6,517 nucleotides of DNA, from positions 1 through 6,517 of the forward strand of contig DVKU01000098.1 in the NCBI GenBank assembly GCA_018715825.1, in the 5' to 3' direction. This document shows positions 1-5,680 of this stretch, in pieces. The notes under the pieces were generated by a model. The model saw only the letters and a program-made list of their open reading frames with translations. It was not told the DNA's origin and did no database searches. Both the position numbers and the translations under genes were made by a program. Source of the DNA: Candidatus Avacholeplasma faecigallinarum. GTDB taxonomy: Bacteria > Bacillota_I > Bacilli_A > Acholeplasmatales > Anaeroplasmataceae. The stretch's first letter is position 1; each line of letters begins with the position of its first letter.

Positions 1-856
1 TATTTACTTTTTTCTTTAATATTTCTGCTTGAGATATAATTATTTTAGAAGCTTCATTTTCATCAACAACTTTGTCTTGAAATGCCTCAGCATAAGATTT
101 TATAACAGCAATTGGAGTTTTAAAATCATGAGATAGATTTTGTAGCATTTCTTGTTTAGTATTTTCATTTTTTTCTATTTCTTGACGCATTTTTTCAATT
201 GACTTTGATAAATCTCCAACCTCATCTAAACTATCATCTACATAGCTTATGGCATATTTATCTCGTGGTAAATTTAAAATATGATTTTGTATCATCTTAA
301 TTCTTTTTACAAGTTTTGATGACCATAAATAAATTACATAAATTGAAACTAATATTAATAAAAAGAATAATAGAATTACTTGTAAGGCCACATTTTTTAC
401 CATGGAATCAGTATATTTATTATCAGTAAAAATAATTGTATAATTTTCTAAATTATCTTCAGTTGAAACAACATAATAAATTTTTTTCTGAGCATTTTTT
501 ATATATCCATTAGCTAAAAATGATTTTCTAGGAAATTCTTGGGATAAATTATCTTCCTTTATTCTTTGGATTAGTTCAACTAAATCATCCTCAGTAATAT
601 AATTACTTAAAGTGGGACTTTTATATGTTTCTGAGTAGTTTGGTTCCTTTATATAATATCCTATATTCATATCAGGTAGCTTTTCTTCACCCTTATTATT
701 TATTAAATAAACATAAGTAGATAATCTTGAGTACACCTCGTCCTCAGCAATAACCTGTATTCTAGTTAAGGCAATTACATAAAAAGCACAAGATGCTACT
801 AATATAATCGTAAAAAATAATAAAAGTAATTGAGAAGGAATATTTAATTTTTTCAT
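1..856 (-). CDS. Sensor histidine kinase, CssS-like, partial (C-terminus beyond window)
   Basis: This is the N-terminal 285 codons of a membrane sensor kinase; the frame is still open at base 1, so the ATPase domain lies outside the window. Membrane segments are at about residues 8-30 and 155-177. They flank an extracellular sensor region of about 125 residues that I cannot assign to a named fold. A HAMP-like linker follows (about 178-232, with DEVGDL), then the dimerisation and phosphoacceptor helix with the H-box LSHDFKTPIAVI, whose phosphorylated histidine is residue 243. The start ATG overlaps the stop of the response regulator gene upstream (ATGA), so the two are translationally coupled and the kinase should phosphorylate that regulator. 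The H-box context (MLQNLSHDFKTP) and the two-helix layout resemble, from memory, B. subtilis CssS, a secretion-stress sensor. The kinase assignment is very secure; the signal sensed is inferred only from the partner. Confidence 0.93.
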   Translation of the reverse strand, partial: MKKLNIPSQLLLLFFTIILVASCAFYVIALTRIQVIAEDEVYSRLSTYVYLINNKGEEKLPDMNIGYYIKEPNYSETYKSPTLSNYITEDDLVELIQRIKEDNLSQEFPRKSFLANGYIKNAQKKIYYVVSTEDNLENYTIIFTDNKYTDSMVKNVALQVILLFFLLILVSIYVIYLWSSKLVKRIKMIQNHILNLPRDKYAISYVDDSLDEVGDLSKSIEKMRQEIEKNENTKQEMLQNLSHDFKTPIAVIKSYAEAFQDKVVDENEASKIIISQAEILKKKVN

Positions 857-1524
857 ATTGATAATCTATACCCATAACCATAAATTGTTTCTATAGATAA
901 ATTAGGCATCTTTTGACGAAGCCTACGCATTAAATCATCAACTACCCTATCACTACCAAAATAATCACTACCCCATACTCTATCTAAAATCTGATCTCGT
1001 GAAAATGCCTTTGATTTATTTTGAATTAAAAACAATAATAAATCATACTCCTTTGAAGTTAAATTGATATTTTCATTATTTAATGTAACAATTCTTTTAT
1101 CAAAATCAATAATGTAACCATTAATATTTTCGATATTACTTGATTTATAGTTATTAAAATTATAGCTTCTAGCTAATAAATTCTTTACCCTTAAAACTAA
1201 TTCCCTTATAGAATATGGTTTAGCAACATAATCATCACTACCTAATTCTAATCCCATAATTTTATCAATATCTTGATCACGAGCTGATGTAAAAATAACT
1301 GGCTTTAAAGGGTTATTTTTTCTAATTTCTTTAATTAAATCATAACCTGAAATTACACCAGGAAGCATAATGTCCAAAATCCATAAATCTATATCATCAA
1401 AAATAGCTTTTGATGCTGATTCACCATCTTTAAAATATACTACCTCATATTTTTCATTTTCTAAATACTTAATTACTAAAGAAGCTAAATTCTTTTCATC
1501 CTCAACTAATGCTATTTTATACAT
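853..1524 (-). CDS. OmpR/PhoB-family response regulator, CssR-like
   Basis: A 223-residue DNA-binding response regulator. The receiver domain (about 1-118) has the acidic pair E8/D9, the phosphoacceptor D51 in LDIMLP, T79/S80 and the conserved K102 in AKPYS. The C-terminal winged helix (about 128-222) has TSKEYDLLLFL, then RVVDDLMRRLRQKM as the recognition-helix region, then TIYGYGYR. Recalled B. subtilis CssR shares long stretches (LWILDIMLP, ARD.DID, LGLELGS, VWG.DYFG.DRVVDDL, ETIYG.GYR), so a CssR-type secretion or envelope stress regulator is the best guess. No htrA-like target is in the window to support that. The loop after D51 reads LPGVISGYDL, one residue longer than usual. The start is fixed by GAGGTGG at 1529-1535. 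The gene has its own extended -10 promoter and is coupled to the kinase by an ATGA overlap. Confidence 0.95.
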   Translation of the reverse strand: MYKIALVEDEKNLASLVIKYLENEKYEVVYFKDGESASKAIFDDIDLWILDIMLPGVISGYDLIKEIRKNNPLKPVIFTSARDQDIDKIMGLELGSDDYVAKPYSIRELVLRVKNLLARSYNFNNYKSSNIENINGYIIDFDKRIVTLNNENINLTSKEYDLLLFLIQNKSKAFSRDQILDRVWGSDYFGSDRVVDDLMRRLRQKMPNLSIETIYGYGYRLSI

Positions 1525-1554
1525 AAGTCCACCTCATTAACATATACTACCTAA

Positions 1555-1583
1555 ATTATAGCATAATTATTTTTTTATATAAA
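1555..1583 (-). promoter_or_regulatory. Promoter of the two-component operon
   Basis: The -35 is TTTATA (1583-1578), followed by a 17-base spacer and a perfect -10 TATAAT (1560-1555). The -10 is preceded by TATGC, giving the Gram-positive extended -10 motif TRTGnTATAAT. The predicted start is the A at about 1548, leaving a leader of about 24 bases that contains the GAGGTGG ribosome binding site. The promoter lies downstream of the terminator at 1601-1630, so the regulator can be transcribed independently of rpoE and the small RNA. Confidence 0.7.
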
Positions 1584-1590
1584 TATCTTC

Positions 1591-1630
1591 CTTAAAACGA
1601 ATAAAGAACAACCGACAGGTTGTTCTTTAT
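1591..1630 (-). terminator. Rho-independent terminator
   Basis: A perfect 13-bp inverted repeat (ATAAAGAACAACC / GGTTGTTCTTTAT; arms 1630-1618 and 1613-1601) encloses a 4-base loop, TGTC on the minus strand. Read on the minus strand, the right arm is T-rich and runs into TCGTTTT, while the left arm is A-rich, as in many low-GC terminators. It would end the candidate small RNA and also any transcript reading through from rpoE. The T-tract is interrupted, so some read-through into the regulator gene is possible. No plus-strand gene approaches from the left, so minus-strand use is more likely. Confidence 0.75.
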
Positions 1631-1736
1631 CCATAATTGGGAGAGTTATAGTTTGCTTATGAAAAAAGTTTATCTATCTTTGTAGGGAGATTATGATAGA
1701 TATTTGTCTTCTTAAGACAACTATAGTATACCCAAT
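1595..1736 (-). ncRNA. Candidate small regulatory RNA, about 140 nt, undescribed
   Basis: The interval has a promoter at one end and a terminator at the other, and its body folds into complementary segments. A closing stem pairs ATTGGG (1736-1731) with CCCAAT (1641-1636). An inner stem pairs TATAGTT (1725-1719) with AACTATA (1653-1647). Hairpin 1 is TTGTCTT-AAG-AAGACAA (1720-1704); it shares two bases with the inner stem, so the two compete slightly. Hairpin 2 pairs TATCTATC (1702-1695) with GATAGATA (1678-1671) around a 16-base loop containing TCTCCCT. The motif TCTCCC recurs at 1644-1639. The predicted 5' end (about 1734) falls within the first strand of the closing stem, as expected for an independent RNA. 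No coding potential is convincing. I do not recognise a riboswitch, T-box, 6S, SRP or tmRNA signature. It could instead be a structured 3' UTR of rpoE. The structure is visible in the sequence; expression is inferred. Confidence 0.55.
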
Positions 1737-1740
1737 AAAT

Positions 1741-1769
1741 ATTGTATTATTATCTTAAATTTGTGTGAA
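1741..1769 (-). promoter_or_regulatory. Sigma-A-type promoter of the candidate small RNA
   Basis: The -35 TTCACA (1769-1764, 5 of 6 matches to consensus) and -10 TACAAT (1746-1741, 5 of 6) are separated by an ideal 17 bases. The predicted start is at about 1736-1733, at the beginning of the foldable RNA. The promoter lies just past the rpoE stop codon. Its -35 is the downstream copy of a tandem TTTCACA repeat. Confidence 0.6.
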
Positions 1770-1780
1770 AATATGTGAAA
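1764..1780. promoter_or_regulatory. Tandem TGTGAAA direct repeat, candidate response regulator site
   Basis: TGTGAAA occurs at 1764-1770 and again at 1774-1780, a period of exactly 10 bases and so one helical turn. The first copy overlaps the -35 of the small RNA promoter. OmpR-family regulators typically bind two such half-sites in tandem; the WalR box (TGTWAH-N5-TGTWAH) is a related example. Which regulator binds here, and whether it activates or represses, cannot be told from the sequence. Confidence 0.4.
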
Positions 1781-1782
1781 GA

Positions 1783-2331
1783 TTAATTTTCATCATACAT
1801 GTCTTCATAATCGTCCATGTAATCATTATATTTATCTTCATTAAAGCCTTCTTCAGTATATCTATCGATATCTTCACCATCATTTAACTCATCATCAGAA
1901 TCATCGTATGAGTCATTATCTTCATCATAATCCTCATCCTCTTCATCCTCATATTCGTTATCATCTTCGTAGTCTTCGTCTTCTTCATCTTGTTCATCAG
2001 AAGTCTCTAAATCCTCTTCATCAAGATTATCCTCAACAACCTCGTCTTCTTCAACTTCATCATCTTTTGAATTGAATGCTGAACCATCCTTATCAAATTC
2101 ATCTAGTGATTGACGAATCTTTAAGTCCCATTCATCATTACCCATATAAACGAATTTTGAGCTTGTAGTTATATCGATATATAATTGAGTGGCATATTCT
2201 CCATCTTCATCATTAAGGCCTTTCATTTCCAAAACCTCTTTGATAAGATTTCTAATATTTTGAACACCACGTTTTTGTTCCATTAGTTTAACTGCAACTT
2301 CTAATAATGACATTTGTGAAATATTTTCCAT
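1783..2331 (-). CDS. rpoE: DNA-directed RNA polymerase subunit delta
   Basis: A 182-residue RpoE, the Gram-positive-specific accessory subunit of RNA polymerase. In the family it reduces nonspecific nucleic acid binding, helps recycle the polymerase and tunes promoter open-complex stability. The N-terminal HARE-HTH fold covers about residues 5-75 (MSLLEVAVKLMEQK, then LYIDITTSSKFVYMGNDEWDLK). From about residue 88 to the end it is an almost uninterrupted acidic, disordered tail of Asp and Glu with tyrosines interspersed. The total is slightly longer than B. subtilis delta, about 173 residues as I recall. The start is fixed by GGAGG at 2339-2343. It has its own promoter and is separated from the recR operon by an inverted repeat, so it is probably a single-gene unit that may read through to the terminator at 1601-1630. 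Confidence 0.96.
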   Translation of the reverse strand: MENISQMSLLEVAVKLMEQKRGVQNIRNLIKEVLEMKGLNDEDGEYATQLYIDITTSSKFVYMGNDEWDLKIRQSLDEFDKDGSAFNSKDDEVEEDEVVEDNLDEEDLETSDEQDEEDEDYEDDNEYEDEEDEDYDEDNDSYDDSDDELNDGEDIDRYTEEGFNEDKYNDYMDDYEDMYDEN

Positions 2332-2351
2332 TTTTATTCCTCCAAAATTGA

Positions 2352-2380
2352 ATGCTATTACATTTTACTTGAAAAGTCAA
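2352..2380 (-). promoter_or_regulatory. Candidate rpoE promoter
   Basis: The -35 TTGACT (2380-2375) is followed by a 17-base spacer and a weaker -10, TAGCAT (2357-2352). The predicted start is at about 2345, giving a very short leader of about 15 bases that is nearly all ribosome binding site (GGAGG). The strong -35 and correct spacing support it; the -10 matches consensus at only 4 of 6 positions. Confidence 0.5.
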
Positions 2381-2393
2381 CATTTTTCAAGTA
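2366..2393. repeat. 10-bp inverted repeat over the rpoE -35 region
   Basis: TACTTGAAAA (2366-2375) and TTTTCAAGTA (2384-2393) are perfect reverse complements around an 8-base centre. The centre carries most of the rpoE -35 and sits directly after the stop codon of the DUF1934 gene. There is no T-tract after the stem on the minus strand and the stem is AT-rich, so it is a poor terminator. An operator, or a hairpin at the 3' end of the upstream operon mRNA, fits better. Confidence 0.5.
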
Positions 2394-2395
2394 TT

Positions 2396-2758
2396 TCAAT
2401 GCAATATTATCCATATTTTATGACTTGACAGCTTTTCATTATCTAAAATCATATCATATTCAACCATGATTTTATTTTTATTGATTATTAATTTTTTGCA
2501 AAAAGCTATAAAATTAAACTCTAAACCAATATCGTTTTTATAATATGATGGTAAACATTTTCCCTCGACTAATGTTATTTTCATTTTTATTAGTCCTTCT
2601 CTAATTAAAATTAATTTATTATCTAATATCTGTAAATGAATTTTAGTTTCTAAAGCTGATTTATCCTCAAAAACCAAATATTCTCCATCATAATAACCTT
2701 CACTTTGAAAGCTTACCGAATTATTTTCTTGGTCAACACTACGAAAAATAACTACCAT
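2396..2758 (-). CDS. DUF1934 (YwiB-like) beta-barrel protein
   Basis: A 120-residue protein without signal peptide or membrane segment, rich in alternating beta-strand patterns. The pattern GYYDGEYLVFED, then K..I..L..DNKLILIREG, then K.TLVEGKCLPSYYKNDIGLEF and finally VEYDM matches the DUF1934 family. Members include B. subtilis YwiB, with a small calycin-like barrel and no established function. YwiB homologues are often encoded near argS and rpoE, and here the gene lies immediately before rpoE, which supports the assignment. An AGAGG ribosome binding site precedes the ATG; it sits 8 bases after the BofA-like stop, so the gene belongs to the recR operon. The C-terminus (SSHKIWIILH) is somewhat shorter than in YwiB. 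Confidence 0.75.
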   Translation of the reverse strand: MVVIFRSVDQENNSVSFQSEGYYDGEYLVFEDKSALETKIHLQILDNKLILIREGLIKMKITLVEGKCLPSYYKNDIGLEFNFIAFCKKLIINKNKIMVEYDMILDNEKLSSHKIWIILH

Positions 2759-2766
2759 ATAAACCT

Positions 2767-2958
2767 CTATAAAATTAAAAAAATCAATAAAATTATAAGA
2801 CCAGGAATTCTCAAAAATCCCAATAATAAAATTGATAGAATTGAAAACGGAAGTCTGAAATTAAAAAACTGTCCAATTAAATTAATAATTAATAAAAACA
2901 ATACTCCAAAAATAAGTGACTTTATTATATATTTAACTGTTTTCACATATATCACCAT
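2767..2958 (-). CDS. bofA: BofA-family small membrane protein
   Basis: A protein of up to 63 residues consisting mainly of two hydrophobic helices (about 8-28 and 42-63). The segment NLIGQFFNFRLPFSILSILLLGFLRIPGLIIL matches the BofA signature (N..G...... P.N........G..GIPG). Its position after recR mirrors recR-yaaL-bofA in B. subtilis, where BofA holds the SpoIVFB protease inactive until pro-sigma-K is processed. BofA-like proteins also occur where sporulation is unproven, so the role here is uncertain. It lacks about 20 N-terminal residues compared with B. subtilis BofA. The ATG at 2958 has no good ribosome binding site. The GTG at codon 5, preceded by GGTGAT, is a credible alternative start giving 59 residues. 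The start region is one arm of a hairpin (2951-2974). Confidence 0.72.
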   Translation of the reverse strand: MVIYVKTVKYIIKSLIFGVLFLLIINLIGQFFNFRLPFSILSILLLGFLRIPGLIILLIFLIL

Positions 2959-2974
2959 TTAATATTATGGTGAT
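2951..2974 (-). repeat. Hairpin covering the bofA translation start
   Basis: ATCACCAT (2951-2958) and ATGGTGAT (2967-2974) form a perfect 8-bp inverted repeat with an 8-base loop. In the minus-strand mRNA one arm contains the bofA ATG and the GGTGAT that could serve as ribosome binding site for the GTG start. Folding would therefore hide the initiation region just after the recR stop codon. Confidence 0.5.
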
Positions 2975-2981
2975 TATTTAA

Positions 2982-3581
2982 TTAATATTCGTGTCTACCT
3001 TCAAATGCTTTTAAAACAGTCATTTCATCAACGTAAGATAAATCACCGCCAACTGGTAAACCATATGCTAATCTAGTTATTTTGACATTATATTCACTTA
3101 ATAATTCCTTAATATAGCGAGCAGTTGTTTCCCCCTCTAAGGTAGCATTAGTTGCTAAAATAATTTCATCTACTTCATTATTCTTAACCTTATCGACAAG
3201 TGAATCAATATTTAAATCATGAATACCTATTCCCTTTGAAAAGCTAATTGCTCCATTTAAAACGTGATATATACCTTTATAATCATTTATTTTTTCAATA
3301 GTATATAAATCCTTTATACTCTCTACGACTAAAATTTGACGATGATTTCTTTTTTCATCACTACAAATGCTACAAATGTCCTTTTCACTAATATTGCCAC
3401 AGCTAGAACAAATATGAATATCCTTAGTAATTCCAATTAATGAATTAGAAAAGTCTATAATTTGAGCTTCATCTAGCCTATTAAGACAATATAAAGCAAA
3501 TCTTTCAGCTGATTTTCTTCCTACTGATGGTAGAAGAGAAAAAGAATCAATTAAATCTTCTAAAGCTTTTGGATATTTCAT
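2982..3581 (-). CDS. recR: Recombination mediator protein RecR
   Basis: A 199-residue RecR of normal family length. RecR works with RecO (and RecF) in loading RecA onto SSB-coated single-stranded DNA during gap repair. The N-terminal helix-hairpin-helix region contains LPSVGRKSAERFA (about 17-29). The zinc finger cysteines are C58, C61, C70 and C73. The Toprim domain (about 80-175) begins at ILVVES with E87 and includes ATNATLEGETTARYI. The C-terminal Walker B-like stretch is LAYGLPVGGDLSYVDE (171-186). All expected motifs are present. Its ATG overlaps the ybaB stop codon by one base (TAATG), indicating translational coupling, the usual ybaB-recR arrangement. Confidence 0.97.
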   Translation of the reverse strand: MKYPKALEDLIDSFSLLPSVGRKSAERFALYCLNRLDEAQIIDFSNSLIGITKDIHICSSCGNISEKDICSICSDEKRNHRQILVVESIKDLYTIEKINDYKGIYHVLNGAISFSKGIGIHDLNIDSLVDKVKNNEVDEIILATNATLEGETTARYIKELLSEYNVKITRLAYGLPVGGDLSYVDEMTVLKAFEGRHEY

Positions 3582-3874
3582 TAGAATAATCCTAAGCCTC
3601 CTCCAAAGGCACCCATTGTTTTTTGAGTTTCAGCTTCAATTTTTTTATTTGCATCATTAATGGCAATGACAATCATATCTTGTACCATTTCTAAATCATC
3701 CTTTACAGCTTCTGGATCAATACTTACTGATAATACCTCATGAGAGCCCTTTACCTCAACGCTTACAACTCCACCGCCAGCAGTACCCTTAAAAACTGTG
3801 TTTTCAAGCTTTTCTTGAGCTTCCATCATTTGTTTTTGCATTTTCTTTAAACGCATCATTGCTTGTTGATTCAT
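3581..3874 (-). CDS. ybaB: YbaB/EbfC family nucleoid-associated protein
   Basis: A 97-residue small DNA-binding protein of the YbaB/EbfC family, which forms tweezer-like dimers and is almost always encoded between dnaX and recR, as here. The N-terminal helix is Met/Gln/Lys-rich (MMRLKKMQKQMMEAQEKL). It is followed by the diagnostic GTAGGGVVSVEVKGSHEVLSVSIDPE and a helical segment, ending in a Gly-rich tail (GAFGGGLGLF). The start is fixed by GGAGGAA, which lies inside the last codons of dnaX, 4 bases between the genes. Known family members coat DNA and affect expression or repair; the exact role is not known. Confidence 0.96.
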   Translation of the reverse strand: MNQQAMMRLKKMQKQMMEAQEKLENTVFKGTAGGGVVSVEVKGSHEVLSVSIDPEAVKDDLEMVQDMIVIAINDANKKIEAETQKTMGAFGGGLGLF

Positions 3875-3878
3875 AAAT

Positions 3879-5669
3879 TTATTCCTCCAATATTTTTAAT
3901 TGTCCTTCATCAAAAAATTCTAAAGCATCTGACTCAATAGAATTTTCTAATTTTACTTGAGACTGGTTAGTAGGTATTACCCTACGATTTACACCAATTT
4001 CTATATCATCTAAAATTGGCTGTTGATTACCAGCTTCATACTTTTTCTTATAATCTATTCGTATTTTACTCCAAACTGCCTTAGGAATGCAAATATAATC
4101 TTTAATATTTAAATCAAATTCATTAAAAATTTCCATTATTTTAACATAATTCTCATATAGCATTACTCTATTACAAAAACCAACATCCTGTAATTCAACT
4201 ATAAAGGCATCATCACTTGCAGCAACTATATGCCCATTTACAAGTATCTGAATTGCAAAAATATTAGTATAACGTTCAGCAATTTGTGACCAAACTTTAT
4301 TAAGTTTTTCTTTTTTGGCTTTACTAGCATTATTTAATATTTGTTCTATATCCCTAACAGTAATTTTATCCTTAAATATAGGTGTTATATTAACCTCTAG
4401 ATTTGTTTTAGTTTCGACCTTTTCCTTTTCAATGTTACTGTAATTATCGATATCATCAACGGTTGGAAGAGGTGGTACTACCATTTTTTCTTCTACAACG
4501 TTAATATTTTCCTTCTTTTTATTAACTAGCATATTAATAGTATATTCTAATGACTCTAATCTATCTTCTAAACTAGCTTCAACATTAAGTCTATTATCAC
4601 TCATTTTCAATAAAGCCAGCTCTAAATAAGCCCTTTTTTGAGTAGAAAATCGCATAGAAGATAAAGCCTCATTTAATATATCTAACCAAGAATATATAAT
4701 TCCCTTAGTAACCTTATTAGCTAATTTTTTAAAATTATCATTTTTAAACATTAATTTTTCATCTATAACAGCTTGATTCTTATATAATAATACATCTCTT
4801 AAAAATAAAATTATGTCGTTTATTATCCTAGGAACCTCTTTTCCTTGTTTTAGCATATCATCCATCAAAACAATTGAATTAGTTTCATTATTATTTAGGC
4901 ACGATTCTATTAAATCAATTAATTTTAAATAAGAAACATTACCTGACACTGCCAAGACATCATCTAAATCTATAGTTGGAGACACACTATAAGAAATACA
5001 TTGATCTAATAATGATAAAGCATCACGCATACCACCTTCAGCAGAAGAAGCTATTTGATGAATTGCCTCATCAGTAATATTGATATTTTCATCACTACAT
5101 ACTAATTTTAATCTTTTAGTAATGTCATCTAAAGAAATAGCTTGAAAATCAAAGCGTTGACAACGTGATAATATCGTATTTGGTAGCTTATATGGTTCTG
5201 TTGTTGCTAAAATAAAAACTACATGCTTTGGAGGTTCCTCTAATGTTTTTAATAAGGCATTAAAGGCTGCATTAGATAGCATATGAACCTCATCAATTAT
5301 ATAAACCTTATATTTTCCTACTGACGGTAAAAATTTAACGGTATCACGCAATGATCTGATATCATCAGCACCATTATTTGAGGCAGCATCAATTTCAATA
5401 ACATCTGAAATATTACCCTTTTGAATACCTTTACAAATAGCACATTCATTACAAGGCTCAATAGCTGGACCATGCTCACAATTTAAGGCTTTAGCCATAA
5501 TTTTAGCTAATGTAGTCTTACCAGTTCCACGAGGACCACAAAATAAATACGCATGGGCCACTTTATTTAATTTTATAGCGTTTTGCAAAGTTTTTATTAT
5601 ATGCTGTTGACCTACAACCTCACTAAATTTTTGAGGTCTATAAGCTCTATATAATGCTACATAAGCCAT
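3879..5669 (-). CDS. dnaX: DNA polymerase III subunit gamma/tau
   Basis: A 596-residue clamp-loader ATPase of the DNA polymerase III holoenzyme. The N-terminal AAA+ module shows RAYRPQKFSEVVGQ (8-21), Walker A GPRGTGKT (45-52), a zinc site with C64, C73, C76 and C79, and Walker B IIDEVH (124-129). It also has the SRC arginine finger motif (168-170) and sensor 2 GGMRDAL (212-218). The domain III collar runs to about residue 365. A variable, charged linker (about 370-440) follows, and the C-terminal tau region should contact the polymerase and helicase. The start is supported by AGGTGAT seven bases before the ATG. It follows the YiiX-like gene by 11 bases and leads into ybaB. I see no canonical frameshift site for a gamma form, so a full-length tau-like product is expected. 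Confidence 0.98.
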   Translation of the reverse strand: MAYVALYRAYRPQKFSEVVGQQHIIKTLQNAIKLNKVAHAYLFCGPRGTGKTTLAKIMAKALNCEHGPAIEPCNECAICKGIQKGNISDVIEIDAASNNGADDIRSLRDTVKFLPSVGKYKVYIIDEVHMLSNAAFNALLKTLEEPPKHVVFILATTEPYKLPNTILSRCQRFDFQAISLDDITKRLKLVCSDENINITDEAIHQIASSAEGGMRDALSLLDQCISYSVSPTIDLDDVLAVSGNVSYLKLIDLIESCLNNNETNSIVLMDDMLKQGKEVPRIINDIILFLRDVLLYKNQAVIDEKLMFKNDNFKKLANKVTKGIIYSWLDILNEALSSMRFSTQKRAYLELALLKMSDNRLNVEASLEDRLESLEYTINMLVNKKKENINVVEEKMVVPPLPTVDDIDNYSNIEKEKVETKTNLEVNITPIFKDKITVRDIEQILNNASKAKKEKLNKVWSQIAERYTNIFAIQILVNGHIVAASDDAFIVELQDVGFCNRVMLYENYVKIMEIFNEFDLNIKDYICIPKAVWSKIRIDYKKKYEAGNQQPILDDIEIGVNRRVIPTNQSQVKLENSIESDALEFFDEGQLKILEE

Positions 5670-5680
5670 AAAATAATCAC

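Noticed and set aside
1575..1634. A 19-codon minus-strand ORF starting at 1634 through the terminator stem
   Set aside because: No ribosome binding site, and its sequence is dictated by the inverted repeat.
1524..1736. Riboswitch or T-box leader for the response regulator
   Set aside because: No T-box or known aptamer consensus recognised, and the regulator has its own strong promoter downstream of the terminator. Attenuation with read-through cannot be fully excluded.
1659..1758. Two micro-ORFs on the plus strand (1659-1685, 8 codons; 1693-1758, 21 codons), the second preceded by GGGAG
   Set aside because: The GGGAG is just the complement of the C-rich motif of the candidate RNA. No plus-strand promoter is evident, and transcription would first meet the inverted repeat at 1601-1630.
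2705..2962. An 85-codon open frame on the plus strand
   Set aside because: It runs opposite to the BofA-like and DUF1934 genes. It has a Lys/Asn/Ile-rich composition typical of antisense AT-rich DNA, no family resemblance and no convincing ribosome binding site.
4300..4330. Possible programmed frameshift or slippage site in dnaX (A-rich run CCAAAAAAGAAAAAC on the minus strand)
   Set aside because: The run is short and not in the frame of a canonical A AAA AAG slippery heptamer, and no stimulatory hairpin or early stop arrangement was evident. A second A-rich site near 4510-4520 also fails the pattern.
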